DNA of 64,000 nt from Pseudoalteromonas sp. GCY (GTDB lineage: Bacteria; Pseudomonadota; Gammaproteobacteria; Enterobacterales; Alteromonadaceae): positions 1,813,501-1,877,500 of the forward strand of contig NZ_CP068023.1 of assembly GCF_016695175.1 (NCBI RefSeq), written 5' to 3'. The notes under the pieces are model-generated. The model did no database searches. It was not told where the DNA came from and was given only the letters and a program-made list of their open reading frames with translations. Every line of letters begins with the position of its first letter. The first letter of the stretch is position 1. Both the position numbers and the translations under genes were made by a program. Positions 1-7,633 of the stretch are shown here, in pieces.

Positions 1-1308
1 TATCTCTGTGCGCGCTTCGCTGAGCAATCTTAATGATACAAAGCGTAATACATTGATAATATCTGCTCCACTTAGTGGATATTGCTCTGCAAGTTTGTTT
101 AAGCATACGTTGCTTGACAGGCTAGATTGGTGACAAAGTCCGCTTTGCCAAATTTCCAGTCGCTGTGCAGCCCTTGGTGCTTGAAATTGGACAATCGATT
201 CAAATCGGCGAAAAAACGCGTCGTCGATATTATCTTTATAGTTTGAAGCTAAGATCACCACACCGCTAAAGCTTTCAATACGCTGCAGCAGATAGGCGAC
301 ATTTTGATTAGCAAACTGATCGTTAGAAGAGGTGGTTTTTAAGCGCTTAGTGAAAAGCGCGTCCGCTTCATCAAAGAAAAGGATCCAGTCACGATGCTCT
401 GCAAGGCTAAACAGCTGTTCAAGGTTTTTCTCTGTTTCTCCAATGTACTTTGAGGTGATCAGCGATAAATCGACCTTATAGACTGATTTATCTAGTATTT
501 TTCCAAGTACGCTCGCCGTTAGGGTTTTTCCTGTTCCGGGAGGGCCGTAAAACAGTGCACGGTAACCGGGGCGGAGTTGTTTACCAATTTTCCATTGCGT
601 TTGTAGTGTCTTGCCATATTGAACCCAAGTAATAATTTCGTTTAGCTGATGACGAGTGGTATCTGGTAGCTTTACATCATCCCATTCAAGTGCTGTGTTT
701 ACTTGGGTTGCAGGAAACTGATGACTTGTTTCTGGCCGATATGGCTCTGCAGTAGTGAACATTTGTATAAACTCGGGTTTAAGAACCAGGGGGATGTTTA
801 ATCGTGATATACCCTCAGATTCTCGATGACTGTCCACCATAAGGTTAAGCAATTGGCTGGAGTGGAGCGTTTGAAGGACATCAAACTCCGTGTTGAGATT
901 ATTTCCGTCAAGAATGAATGCCGCCGTGATCCCCGTTGTGAATATCTGCCCTTGAGATTCTTGTATACCAAACTCACTGAAAGGGCGGTTTGTTTGTTCG
1001 TTGATTGACAGGAAAATGTCGAGTACAGGGGCTTTGATAACCGGAACAAATGCTAGAATAATTAATAATCTTTCAATCAGGTTTGGCTTGCTGCGGGTAA
1101 TAAAGTCCGCAAATTGAGAGTCTGAGTTATCTAGCGTAGGTGGCAGTGGAAATTCTTGCTCAGTATTCTCGAGTGACTGTCCAAAGTAATGTGACACACG
1201 ATATTGAATAGCATGCTGCAGCCAGTCGCACTCTTGTTCTACGTCTTTGGCATTTAAAGCCGCTTTGGAAGGAGTTTGAGCTAAAGGCTCAAAGTTAGAT
1301 TGCCACAT
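1..1308 (-). CDS. AAA+ ATPase, eCIS-type (3' end outside window)
   Basis: The reading frame opens at the ATG at 1308 (AAGGAAG just upstream) and stays open to the window edge, so about 436 residues are visible and the C-terminus is missing. A non-catalytic N-terminal region of about 220 residues precedes an AAA+ module: Walker A GPPGTGKT near residue 254, Walker B ILFFDEAD near residue 305, and a later RRFE arginine pair. This layout matches the AAA+ ATPase that accompanies extracellular contractile injection systems (Afp15/Pvc15 type), which is thought to act in particle assembly or cargo loading. That assignment rests on architecture and on the DUF4157 and cargo-like genes beside it. Any eCIS structural genes would lie left of the window and cannot be checked. 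A general AAA+ chaperone is the alternative. Confidence 0.75.
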   Translation of the reverse strand, partial: MWQSNFEPLAQTPSKAALNAKDVEQECDWLQHAIQYRVSHYFGQSLENTEQEFPLPPTLDNSDSQFADFITRSKPNLIERLLIILAFVPVIKAPVLDIFLSINEQTNRPFSEFGIQESQGQIFTTGITAAFILDGNNLNTEFDVLQTLHSSQLLNLMVDSHRESEGISRLNIPLVLKPEFIQMFTTAEPYRPETSHQFPATQVNTALEWDDVKLPDTTRHQLNEIITWVQYGKTLQTQWKIGKQLRPGYRALFYGPPGTGKTLTASVLGKILDKSVYKVDLSLITSKYIGETEKNLEQLFSLAEHRDWILFFDEADALFTKRLKTTSSNDQFANQNVAYLLQRIESFSGVVILASNYKDNIDDAFFRRFESIVQFQAPRAAQRLEIWQSGLCHQSSLSSNVCLNKLAEQYPLSGADIINVLRFVSLRLLSEARTEI

Positions 1309-1451
1309 TTTACTTCCTTATTTTCTAAATAAGCGTTCCACAGTGTAGTTTGTACGGCTGCGAATCTGATTGGCAACTTTAGGGATTATGTTGGTATAAC
1401 AGACTAATTGCTGCAGGTTCTTTTATTTAAGAGGTGGTTGGTTACGTAAAA

Positions 1452-1477
1452 GAGCAGGCGAGTTGGTTATCCTGCTC
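1452..1477 (-). terminator. Rho-independent terminator after the 220-aa gene
   Basis: A 7-bp GC-rich stem (GAGCAGG/CCTGCTC) with a 12-nt loop is followed on the minus strand by TTTTAC. It sits just past the stop codon at 1494 and separates that gene from the AAA+ ATPase. Confidence 0.65.
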
Positions 1478-1493
1478 AGTCTTTACATAAAGA

Positions 1494-2156
1494 TCATTGA
1501 AGTGCCCAGTAAATTGGGTAAGTACCTGAGTTTTCGCCAATCATAATTGTGCGTATTGTGGTGCCACTGTTTGATTCTTCAAATGGAGTATAAGTTGATT
1601 CAAGTACACGGCCGTTAGTTTGCTGCTGTAGCTGCACCTCATCGCCTAAAATACCTATTGAATAACCTGACTGAAATATATAGTGTTCAATTTCTTGTAT
1701 TTGATCAGATTTAGCACCATTGTCATTGTCTTTTAGCTGTAGCCAAACTGTCGTACCGATAGGAATAGAGGCGCTATTTAACAGGTCAAGAACGTTGTTA
1801 GCTATATCAAGAGGATTGTTATTTGTGTTATTGATAGAAGACACATTGAGGATAAACATCGGCATCAATGCCAGCGCGTATCCGTGCTTGTCACTGGTGC
1901 CCGTAATTCTGTCGGTTTCTTGAGCCGTTAGCGCAACATCCCACTCATTGTCTTGTGTGTTAAGGTTGCGCATACAAAAGCTATAACCTTCGCCTTTATA
2001 TTTGTCTGCGACACTTGGCTTCATGGTACCGTTATAAATAAAGCCTTTTGCACCTGGGTGGGCAACACTGGAGTAGGCCAGATTGGGATCTGGCATATTC
2101 GTTACTCTGACATAACTTGGATCGTCTTTTGAACCTAAAGGTTTTTTGGCGTTCAT
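1494..2156 (-). CDS. Hypothetical protein, eCIS/R-body island
   Basis: This 220-residue protein is not recognised. It starts MNAKKPLGSKDDPSYVRV, has no signal peptide or membrane segment, and is rich in Asn, Thr and Gly with alternating hydrophobic residues, which suggests a beta-rich fold. It lies between the GH18 gene and the AAA+ ATPase on the same strand and is followed by a hairpin terminator. The position suggests a cargo or accessory particle protein, but nothing in the sequence assigns a function. Confidence 0.6.
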   Translation of the reverse strand: MNAKKPLGSKDDPSYVRVTNMPDPNLAYSSVAHPGAKGFIYNGTMKPSVADKYKGEGYSFCMRNLNTQDNEWDVALTAQETDRITGTSDKHGYALALMPMFILNVSSINNTNNNPLDIANNVLDLLNSASIPIGTTVWLQLKDNDNGAKSDQIQEIEHYIFQSGYSIGILGDEVQLQQQTNGRVLESTYTPFEESNSGTTIRTIMIGENSGTYPIYWALQ

Positions 2157-2359
2157 AATCTAGTCTCACTTAATGCGTTTAATTAATTCAGGGTGAAAGC
2201 AACCAAATAGATAAATTGGTTGAATTAACTATAAGAGAGGCTGGTTTTACCAACTTGGTAAAAGTTATTTTTCGGTTGGTATATTTTACTTTATCGCTTT
2301 TATTGAGGTAAATGTAGGAAGAAAGGCCGACAAAGGCGGCCAAAGAATAGAAGCAAGAT

Positions 2360-3202
2360 TCAGTTTTTAAGTGCATTTTTGATGGTTTTAATCCAATCGC
2401 CATTTGCGTCACTTGAAAACTGCCAGTTCATAATACCACCCAGCTCAGTGGTGTTTTGAATGGGGTCAATAACCGCTTGAATAATAGTCTCTGCCGGCAT
2501 GTATCCAGAGCCTGCGTCGTGTGCTGTCACAGGGAACCCTGCAATAATTTTCTTCGCAGACATATTCGGTAGCTTGATATAGTCCATATAGGAACTAACG
2601 ATTTGATCTGGGCATGCGCTCCAAGGTGGATTGTTGTAAAACTGAACGTTTAACCAGTCAATATCCTCTCCAACTTGTTCGACTATTTTAAGATAACCTG
2701 CCATGTAACCACCATGCTCTAGGTAAGGAGGTTGCGGGGCGTGGGAAATACAGTAGCGGGGTGAGGGCAGTTGTTTTCTCAGAGACCGTGTTAATGATAC
2801 GAGAAACTGTACGCCGTCATAACTTGCATTCGCGATAAATGCAGCACTATCTTCATAGTCGATATCAATGCCGTCCAGATGATTATTTTTAACAAAGCCC
2901 GCCAAGGAATCAGCCAGCTTGTCTGGATCTTGAGATAACGAGTAATATACGTTGTGATCCATATCGCCACCACCAAATGAGATCAATACTCTTTGCCCAT
3001 TTTGCTGCATGGTTTGTATCGCTTCTATCGTTTGGGCTGTGAAGCTGGTCTCTGTGGCAGCAATTGCACCGCTTAAAATTAGCTTAAACGGATTGTTTGA
3101 AGCCGAAGATAAAAACGCCAAGTTTACTACATCGTAAGGAAGCTCACCGGCATTGGCCAAAGGAATAGCACCTGAATTATAGTAGGTAATGGTTTTAGAC
3201 AT
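2360..3202 (-). CDS. Leaderless GH18 chitinase-like glycoside hydrolase
   Basis: This roughly 280-residue protein has a glycoside hydrolase family 18 barrel. Strand 4 carries DGIDIDYE near residues 107-114, matching the DxxDxDxE signature with its catalytic acid Glu. An early strand reads VVNLAFL, SFGG near residue 70 matches the usual SxGG motif, and MNWQFSSD near the C-terminus supplies the conserved Trp. Family members cleave chitin or related beta-1,4-GlcNAc polymers. There is no signal peptide: the N-terminus is MSKTITYYNSG. Absence of a Sec leader, and a position among eCIS-type genes, suggest delivery by a particle or lysis. AAGGAG favours the second of two adjacent ATGs (3202; the other is 3205). 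Confidence 0.8.
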   Translation of the reverse strand: MSKTITYYNSGAIPLANAGELPYDVVNLAFLSSASNNPFKLILSGAIAATETSFTAQTIEAIQTMQQNGQRVLISFGGGDMDHNVYYSLSQDPDKLADSLAGFVKNNHLDGIDIDYEDSAAFIANASYDGVQFLVSLTRSLRKQLPSPRYCISHAPQPPYLEHGGYMAGYLKIVEQVGEDIDWLNVQFYNNPPWSACPDQIVSSYMDYIKLPNMSAKKIIAGFPVTAHDAGSGYMPAETIIQAVIDPIQNTTELGGIMNWQFSSDANGDWIKTIKNALKN

Positions 3203-3273
3203 CATCGCTCCTTATGAGAAAAAATAATCTGTTTGCGAAAACTAGTTCAGTTTACGGATGTTTGGTATTATAA

Positions 3274-3333
3274 AGGACTACAGGACAAACTCCTGTAATG
3301 GGTGTTAGACCCAGATGCTAGCCGTTGTGAACG
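3274..3333. repeat. Two small inverted repeats downstream of the cargo-like gene
   Basis: Two hairpins lie between the 223-aa gene and the GH18 gene: TACAGGA/TCCTGTA, and GCCGTT/AACGGC with a 3-nt loop. Neither has a strong T-run. They may act as weak terminators or RNA-stability elements for the minus-strand gene ending at 3366. Confidence 0.35.
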
Positions 3334-3365
3334 GCAACGTTTGAACTTATTTGATACATTCCCCT

Positions 3366-4037
3366 TTAGAGTCTAGGTTTCATAAGAGAGGCCAAAAATT
3401 TCGATGCTAAAGATGGATTTGAACGACCCGCAGAATCAATGATCAACTTAAAAATTTCCTCTTCATTTTTTTCTGGAAATCTAGATTTATACTTTTCCAT
3501 TAATTGGTTCATCGTCAACCCTTCCTTTTTCATAAAAACAGATAACATTCTTCCTAGAGGCGTAATTTTCTCTCGCGTATCTTCCATTTGTCTGTTTCGT
3601 ACTTCTATAGCTCCTTCTGTAACAATTTGGTGAAGATTTGGATCCACCTCTTCTCCTTTTTGTTTTGCCTGTTCAGCGTCGTTGAAAATCTCACTTGCCA
3701 CTACTGGAATATTTTTTACCTTGCTTGTGTAGTTCTGTTGTCTCACATTACTATCGTAGCGCAACATGTATAGCAATGCAGCCGTGGATATAGCACCTAA
3801 CACCGGCAAGAGACCCATGCGTTGAATTGGCTGTGATAAGTTTGCCTTCTGAGTTGCTTCGTTAGCGAGTAACAGCTCTTGAGAACTATAATTTTCCAAC
3901 TCTTTCACCTTTTTTTGTTCAACAGCGTTTCGTCGATTATCCGCAAACTCATGCTTAATATGGATTTTATTCTGAGCAACTGAATTAACTGCTAGTCTAT
4001 TTTTATTTTCTTTCGATTTCTCAACTTGTGTATACAT
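3366..4037 (-). CDS. Putative eCIS cargo protein with DNRR...PIQRM leader
   Basis: The function of this 223-residue protein is unknown. Its N-terminal third resembles the leader seen on many proteins encoded beside DUF4157/eCIS loci (typically FVDNRPEA...QRKLQE...PIQRM): here FADNRRNAVEQKKVKELEN is followed by QPIQRM near residue 72. A hydrophobic stretch (LLPVLGAISTAALLYML) comes next and could be one membrane segment. The C-terminal half is charged and helical, ending SLASKFLASLMKPRL. The leader similarity is my recognition, not a search. The start is fixed by ATGTATACACA, shared exactly with the next gene upstream (start 4670), with AGAGGG before it. Confidence 0.65.
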   Translation of the reverse strand: MYTQVEKSKENKNRLAVNSVAQNKIHIKHEFADNRRNAVEQKKVKELENYSSQELLLANEATQKANLSQPIQRMGLLPVLGAISTAALLYMLRYDSNVRQQNYTSKVKNIPVVASEIFNDAEQAKQKGEEVDPNLHQIVTEGAIEVRNRQMEDTREKITPLGRMLSVFMKKEGLTMNQLMEKYKSRFPEKNEEEIFKLIIDSAGRSNPSLASKFLASLMKPRL

Positions 4038-4172
4038 ATCTTAAACCCTCTTAATTTGTATATGGCATTATCACAGCCGCGCTATCGCTAAGTTATTAGA
4101 ATTACAGCGACGTAGTTATATGAGATTCTAGGTAGTGCTCTATATTTAGTTGGTTCGACTCATCTGAAAGCG

Positions 4173-4670
4173 CTACCTTCTAAGTGAGCTTCCAACAATA
4201 TATTTTTCCCTACCGTCTTCAGGGCCCCCTATATAAGTACTCATCATTTCATTGATTGCGGCTTGCATTAGTACCTTTGGCTCGCCATCACCAGGGCCTT
4301 TGTCTTGCACAGCATTTTTCATATTTCTTAACATCTCAGGCCAGTTACCACTGGCTAAGCGACTGTATTGCTTAGTTAGATCCTCGATTGCTTTATCTAT
4401 CTTTTGTCTATAGGCAAGGCGTTCAGCCTCTCTAGCTCGTTGCAGTTTCTTTTGCTCATAAAGATAAAATTCAGCGTCGTTATCTGCGCCAGTGTCAGGC
4501 CCAAAGTTCATTTTCTGTAATGTACTAGGAATATTATTAGTGGGCTTAGGAGTGAATACTCTTTTTAATTTACCGGGCTGCTGAAACCTAAAGCAGCCAG
4601 TATTTGAAGTACTGATATTTGATGACACTTTTTGGTCTCGTTTTAGGGATTGAGCTAGGTGTGTATACAT
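4173..4670 (-). CDS. Hypothetical protein, putative cargo (MYT leader)
   Basis: This 165-residue protein is not recognised. It begins MYTHLAQSLKRDQK, matching the MYTQ start of its downstream neighbour, and the DNA around both start codons is nearly identical. The middle (about residues 65-105) is a charged helix, probably a coiled coil, rich in Lys, Arg, Glu and Gln. The C-terminal part contains DKGPGDGEP and GGPEDGREKY. There is no signal peptide. Start context and position in a DUF4157 island suggest a second cargo or leader-bearing protein, possibly a toxin-immunity or effector-chaperone pair with its neighbour; this is inference. AAGGA lies upstream of the start. Confidence 0.6.
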   Translation of the reverse strand: MYTHLAQSLKRDQKVSSNISTSNTGCFRFQQPGKLKRVFTPKPTNNIPSTLQKMNFGPDTGADNDAEFYLYEQKKLQRAREAERLAYRQKIDKAIEDLTKQYSRLASGNWPEMLRNMKNAVQDKGPGDGEPKVLMQAAINEMMSTYIGGPEDGREKYIVGSSLRR

Positions 4671-4849
4671 ATCTTATTCCTTATAAATTAGGTCTTAACA
4701 TTTAATCTGAAGCCTTGATTATCGTTAATGCAAACATCGATGTATTATCAGTGGCCATGGCGGTTATCAATTTCATTTACATAGGTATCGAACTTGCCTA
4801 ATGAAATAGGTGAACTGCTTAACCGGCATTTAGAGGGTCACTGGAGTAT

Positions 4850-5269
4850 CTACTCAATTTTACCTAAGCGCTGTGCCAATTCTCCCCAGTCCGTTGCTTG
4901 CTGCTCCAGAGTTGGGTCGTCATTTACAGCTATGCCATTTACCTCTGTGGTGGGCTTTACTATCCCCAGCGCTTGTTGAACAACATGACCAAGCTCGTGG
5001 GGAAGGTGTTTCTCTTGACCTGGGGCCAAGTAAATATCCTTACCCTGAGCATATGCATGGGCTTGTACTCTTGAAGGCTTTGACGAGTTGTAGTGCACTC
5101 GCACATTGGCTAAATTAACGCCGGTGAGCTTTTCCATGCCCCGTCTGAGGCGTATTGGTAAAGCGCAGTTCTGAAGAGGAGCGTTTTTCGCTTTTCGCTG
5201 ACTTGCAGGACTCTGCCTTATCGTTCCGGTAGTGTGATGCTGTCTGGTCTTGAGTTGATAAAATGTCAT
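4850..5269 (-). CDS. DUF4157 (eCIS core domain) protein
   Basis: The conserved part covers about residues 40-139. It has LRRGMEKLTGVNLANVRVHY, then HAYAQGKDIYLAPG, then HELGHVVQQ (the HExxH metal-binding motif), and finally a DPTLEQQAT element that supplies the usual third acidic position. DUF4157 domains occur in proteins linked to extracellular contractile injection systems and polymorphic toxins. Here the domain is almost the whole protein (139 aa), with no toxin domain attached. A longer frame opens at 5674 but overlaps the Ala-rich gene and crosses a strong terminator at 5396-5422, so the ATG at 5269 (MTFYQLKTRQ) is preferred. I see no strong ribosome-binding site, so the exact start is uncertain. 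Confidence 0.75.
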   Translation of the reverse strand: MTFYQLKTRQHHTTGTIRQSPASQRKAKNAPLQNCALPIRLRRGMEKLTGVNLANVRVHYNSSKPSRVQAHAYAQGKDIYLAPGQEKHLPHELGHVVQQALGIVKPTTEVNGIAVNDDPTLEQQATDWGELAQRLGKIE

Positions 5270-5395
5270 CGTGTTGTTTCGTGTTTGTTGGATACTTTTA
5301 CTATAGGCATGGTATAGCGGTAACGATTGGTAAAAAGTCTGGAGTCGTTGGTATTTATTCGTAAGGTTACTGCAAATTGAAAGAAGGTATGCATG

Positions 5396-5422
5396 AAAAA
5401 TACCCGACTGAGCCGGGTATTT
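5396..5422 (-). terminator. Terminator of the R-body operon
   Basis: A perfect 9-bp stem, AAATACCCG/CGGGTATTT with a 7-nt loop, is followed on the minus strand by further T residues. It lies directly after the stop codon of the Ala-rich gene and separates the reb operon from the DUF4157 gene. Confidence 0.8.
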
Positions 5423-5429
5423 GTGACTT

Positions 5430-5687
5430 TTATTCAGTAGCTTCAACAGCTCGGGTTGCTTGTTGCTCTGCTTCATCTGGGGTTGAGGTGGCAGGGGCAT
5501 CAAACGCTTGCTGATAGACACTCTGATCTGCTGCGACGACGGCGTTGTTCGCGATATTTTCAGCCTCATAAGGCGTAGCCGTAGCGTAGCCTGTGGACTG
5601 AGCTGCCGTAGCGACCTCAGCTTGTGATACTGCTTGCATTGCTTGTTGTTCTGCATTGAGAACGGATTGTTCATTTTGAGTGGTCAT
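5430..5687 (-). CDS. Small acidic Ala/Gln-rich protein at the end of the reb operon
   Basis: This 85-residue acidic protein is rich in Ala, Gln, Glu, Val and Thr. It contains repeated short elements of the form EAEQQAxxAVxxAE (near residues 15-25 and 70-82), so it has an internal imperfect repeat. No signal peptide or known domain is seen. AAGGATATTCC lies upstream of the ATG. It is the last gene before a strong terminator and follows the HNH gene by 27 bases. Its low-complexity helical makeup resembles that of the Reb proteins, so it could be an R-body subunit or assembly factor, but it lacks the RebB signature. Confidence 0.6.
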   Translation of the reverse strand: MTTQNEQSVLNAEQQAMQAVSQAEVATAAQSTGYATATPYEAENIANNAVVAADQSVYQQAFDAPATSTPDEAEQQATRAVEATE

Positions 5688-5714
5688 GATGGAATATCCT
5701 TACTAATGGTTAAA

Positions 5715-7124
5715 TTATGCACTGTGTAGTGCTTCGAATGGGCCTTCAACCCAAACATCGTTATGAGTAAACAAATTGATGAGCTCTAGCGGCCGCGAGT
5801 CAGCTAGTTCAGATAAAGAAGTTTCCCAAATATTGCGTTGGGAGCGCACTTTGATGAGCTTATGCTTGTCCTGTTTCCAGTTTACTGGCAGAAATACACA
5901 TCTTTCTTTGGCCTTTTGACCGTAGAGTCTATCGTTGGCAGAGAGAAAAACTAAGTTTCGTTTGTGGTTATCCGCAAGGTTAGACTCTTCCACGCAATAG
6001 CGTAATGACGCTCGAAACCAGTTTGGAAATGGCAAACTGGATGGCTGGTTTTGGTGAGTCGTGGTATTGTCTGTGGTTGCTTGAGGACTCTGTTGATTAT
6101 GCCAAGTGTGTAGTGCATCTATAGCCAAACTTCGGTATTGCAAAAGCGGGAGTGAGTCAATAAAGGCTGGCAAATCGTCATTTTTACTTAACTTAAAGCG
6201 TTCATAAGCAAAATGTAATTGGCCAATTGCGTTCAGACGTGAAATAACCAGCTCTGGGCGGTTTAAACCAAGTATTTCAATCGTAGTTTGACCTTTGGTT
6301 AATTGTATTGCGCTATCCTTGTCTAATGACTGAAGCCATCTCGTAAACGCAGGCGATTCCATCAAGTCGTGTGACTCTTGAAGTAATTCGGGCTGTGACC
6401 AAACAAGCTGCTCGGCTTCATTGTGACTGATAGATTTGCTGTCCATCAAAAAAGTAGACAAAACATCAAAGGCATAGGCTCGACCTGATTGAGGGTCAAA
6501 GCGGACAAATTGTCTTGGGTCTTCTAGGTAAGGGCAGACTAGTAAGGGCTGCTCTTGGTCGATATTAATCAGTGGCGCACGTTCGCCAACAAGTGGAAAT
6601 TGACCACCTTTATATTGCTCGTGACAAGCATTACAGACAAAAAGTAGGTTGTTTTGATCATATGCCAATGAAAAGTACGGCGAGCAGGTCGCCACTACGT
6701 CTAAATGTGTTGAAACCGGTCTTTCCAGTAACTCAACAGGCCTGAAGTGGCCAACTTCGCCGGAGTTTGTCGCTAATAAATAGCTTTCGCAATAGGCACA
6801 GCAGCCATTACTGAGTTGTTGCAAGTGAGCTTTCAAATGATCGGATGCAAATAGCGCTGTATCAAAAGCGGCATAGTTAAACCCCACATTAACCAAGTCT
6901 TCTGTTAAGCCTGTCAGCCTGAGCGTGATAAATACTAGGTTATTTACTAAGTCAGGAGCGTAGCCCTCGCTTACTAGCTGCTTTCTATCTTCAATTGTCA
7001 GCGTATGATATTTAGGTGCGTCTACCAGGCGCGCCATGAGTGCTTGCATCTGTTTATTTGCTGCTGCAATTTTTACGTCTTCGTCTGGTAACCAGGCTAT
7101 AGGTTTACAATCTATTTGGATCAT
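5715..7124 (-). CDS. HNH endonuclease, PtuB/TIGR02646-like
   Basis: The N-terminal half of this 469-residue protein has a zinc-bound HNH fold: CAYCESY near residues 99-105, GEVGHFRPVE carrying the catalytic-type His near residue 117, and NLLFVCNACHEQYKGGQFPL near residues 143-162. This arrangement is that of the PtuB-like HNH nucleases (TIGR02646), some of which are effectors of the Septu and retron Ec78 defence systems. The C-terminal 250 residues are not recognised. No PtuA-like ATPase partner is adjacent; instead the gene sits inside the reb operon, 26 bases after the coiled-coil gene. It could be a DNA-damaging toxin released with R-bodies, or a domesticated defence effector. The family call is good; the role is inferred. 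Confidence 0.75.
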   Translation of the reverse strand: MIQIDCKPIAWLPDEDVKIAAANKQMQALMARLVDAPKYHTLTIEDRKQLVSEGYAPDLVNNLVFITLRLTGLTEDLVNVGFNYAAFDTALFASDHLKAHLQQLSNGCCAYCESYLLATNSGEVGHFRPVELLERPVSTHLDVVATCSPYFSLAYDQNNLLFVCNACHEQYKGGQFPLVGERAPLINIDQEQPLLVCPYLEDPRQFVRFDPQSGRAYAFDVLSTFLMDSKSISHNEAEQLVWSQPELLQESHDLMESPAFTRWLQSLDKDSAIQLTKGQTTIEILGLNRPELVISRLNAIGQLHFAYERFKLSKNDDLPAFIDSLPLLQYRSLAIDALHTWHNQQSPQATTDNTTTHQNQPSSLPFPNWFRASLRYCVEESNLADNHKRNLVFLSANDRLYGQKAKERCVFLPVNWKQDKHKLIKVRSQRNIWETSLSELADSRPLELINLFTHNDVWVEGPFEALHSA

Positions 7125-7150
7125 TGTGGTCAGGCTCCCTGCAACTTGTT

Positions 7151-7618
7151 TTATTCGCCTTGCGTGTCAGCACTGCGCTGCATTACATCATGTTGAAAGA
7201 CTTGATTTTGATGCATTAGCTGCTTTTCCATGTTTTTTAGCGTTTCTTCCATCGCTTGTTGTGCGGCCTCAGCACTTTGGCGAGCTGCGACTTCCTGCTC
7301 CGTATATACTTGCTCTATCTGTGCTTGCTGGTCCTCTAATTGTGTTACTTGCGCTTGCAGTAATGTATCTTGGTAGGGCGTTTCGTGAGCGTCAGATTGG
7401 TTTATTTGAGTCTCACTCTCGAGCGCATTATGAATGCTGGCGAGATGTTGACGAGACTGTTCAATTAGCTGTGAAGATTGCTGTAATGACATATCTATAG
7501 TGTGTTGTGCGCGATTAAGCATGGTATCAATGTCGGCTAAAATGCTATTCATTTGTTTCGGCATAACGGCTTGAGAGAGTTCACCAAGCGCTGTAACCTT
7601 TTGATTTTTGGTATTCAT
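7151..7618 (-). CDS. Coiled-coil protein of the reb operon
   Basis: This 155-residue protein is Gln/Glu/Ala-rich. Almost its whole length (about 25-145) has heptad-like helical character, including QVTQLEDQQAQIEQVY and EEVAARQ-like runs typical of a coiled coil. It has no signal peptide or transmembrane segment and matches no family I know. It lies 15 bases after the 335-aa gene and 26 before the HNH gene, so it should be co-transcribed with the R-body genes. A scaffold, chaperone or assembly role is plausible but unproven. Confidence 0.6.
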   Translation of the reverse strand: MNTKNQKVTALGELSQAVMPKQMNSILADIDTMLNRAQHTIDMSLQQSSQLIEQSRQHLASIHNALESETQINQSDAHETPYQDTLLQAQVTQLEDQQAQIEQVYTEQEVAARQSAEAAQQAMEETLKNMEKQLMHQNQVFQHDVMQRSADTQGE

Positions 7619-7633
7619 TGTTCAGTCCTCTTA

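Noticed and set aside
2188..2412. Open frame of 74 codons on the minus strand
   Set aside because: It overlaps the 3' end of the GH18 gene in another frame, has no good ribosome-binding site, and reads like out-of-frame sequence.
4794..5118. Plus-strand open frames opposite DUF4157
   Set aside because: They mirror the coding sequence of the DUF4157 gene; no independent evidence.
5270..5674. N-terminal extension of the DUF4157 frame
   Set aside because: It would overlap the Ala-rich gene and cross a strong terminator; its composition (Gln, Leu, Arg, Ser) is that of a shadow frame.
7036..7500. 154-codon plus-strand frame
   Set aside because: It lies opposite the start of the HNH gene and the coiled-coil gene, which both have good starts; no family resemblance.
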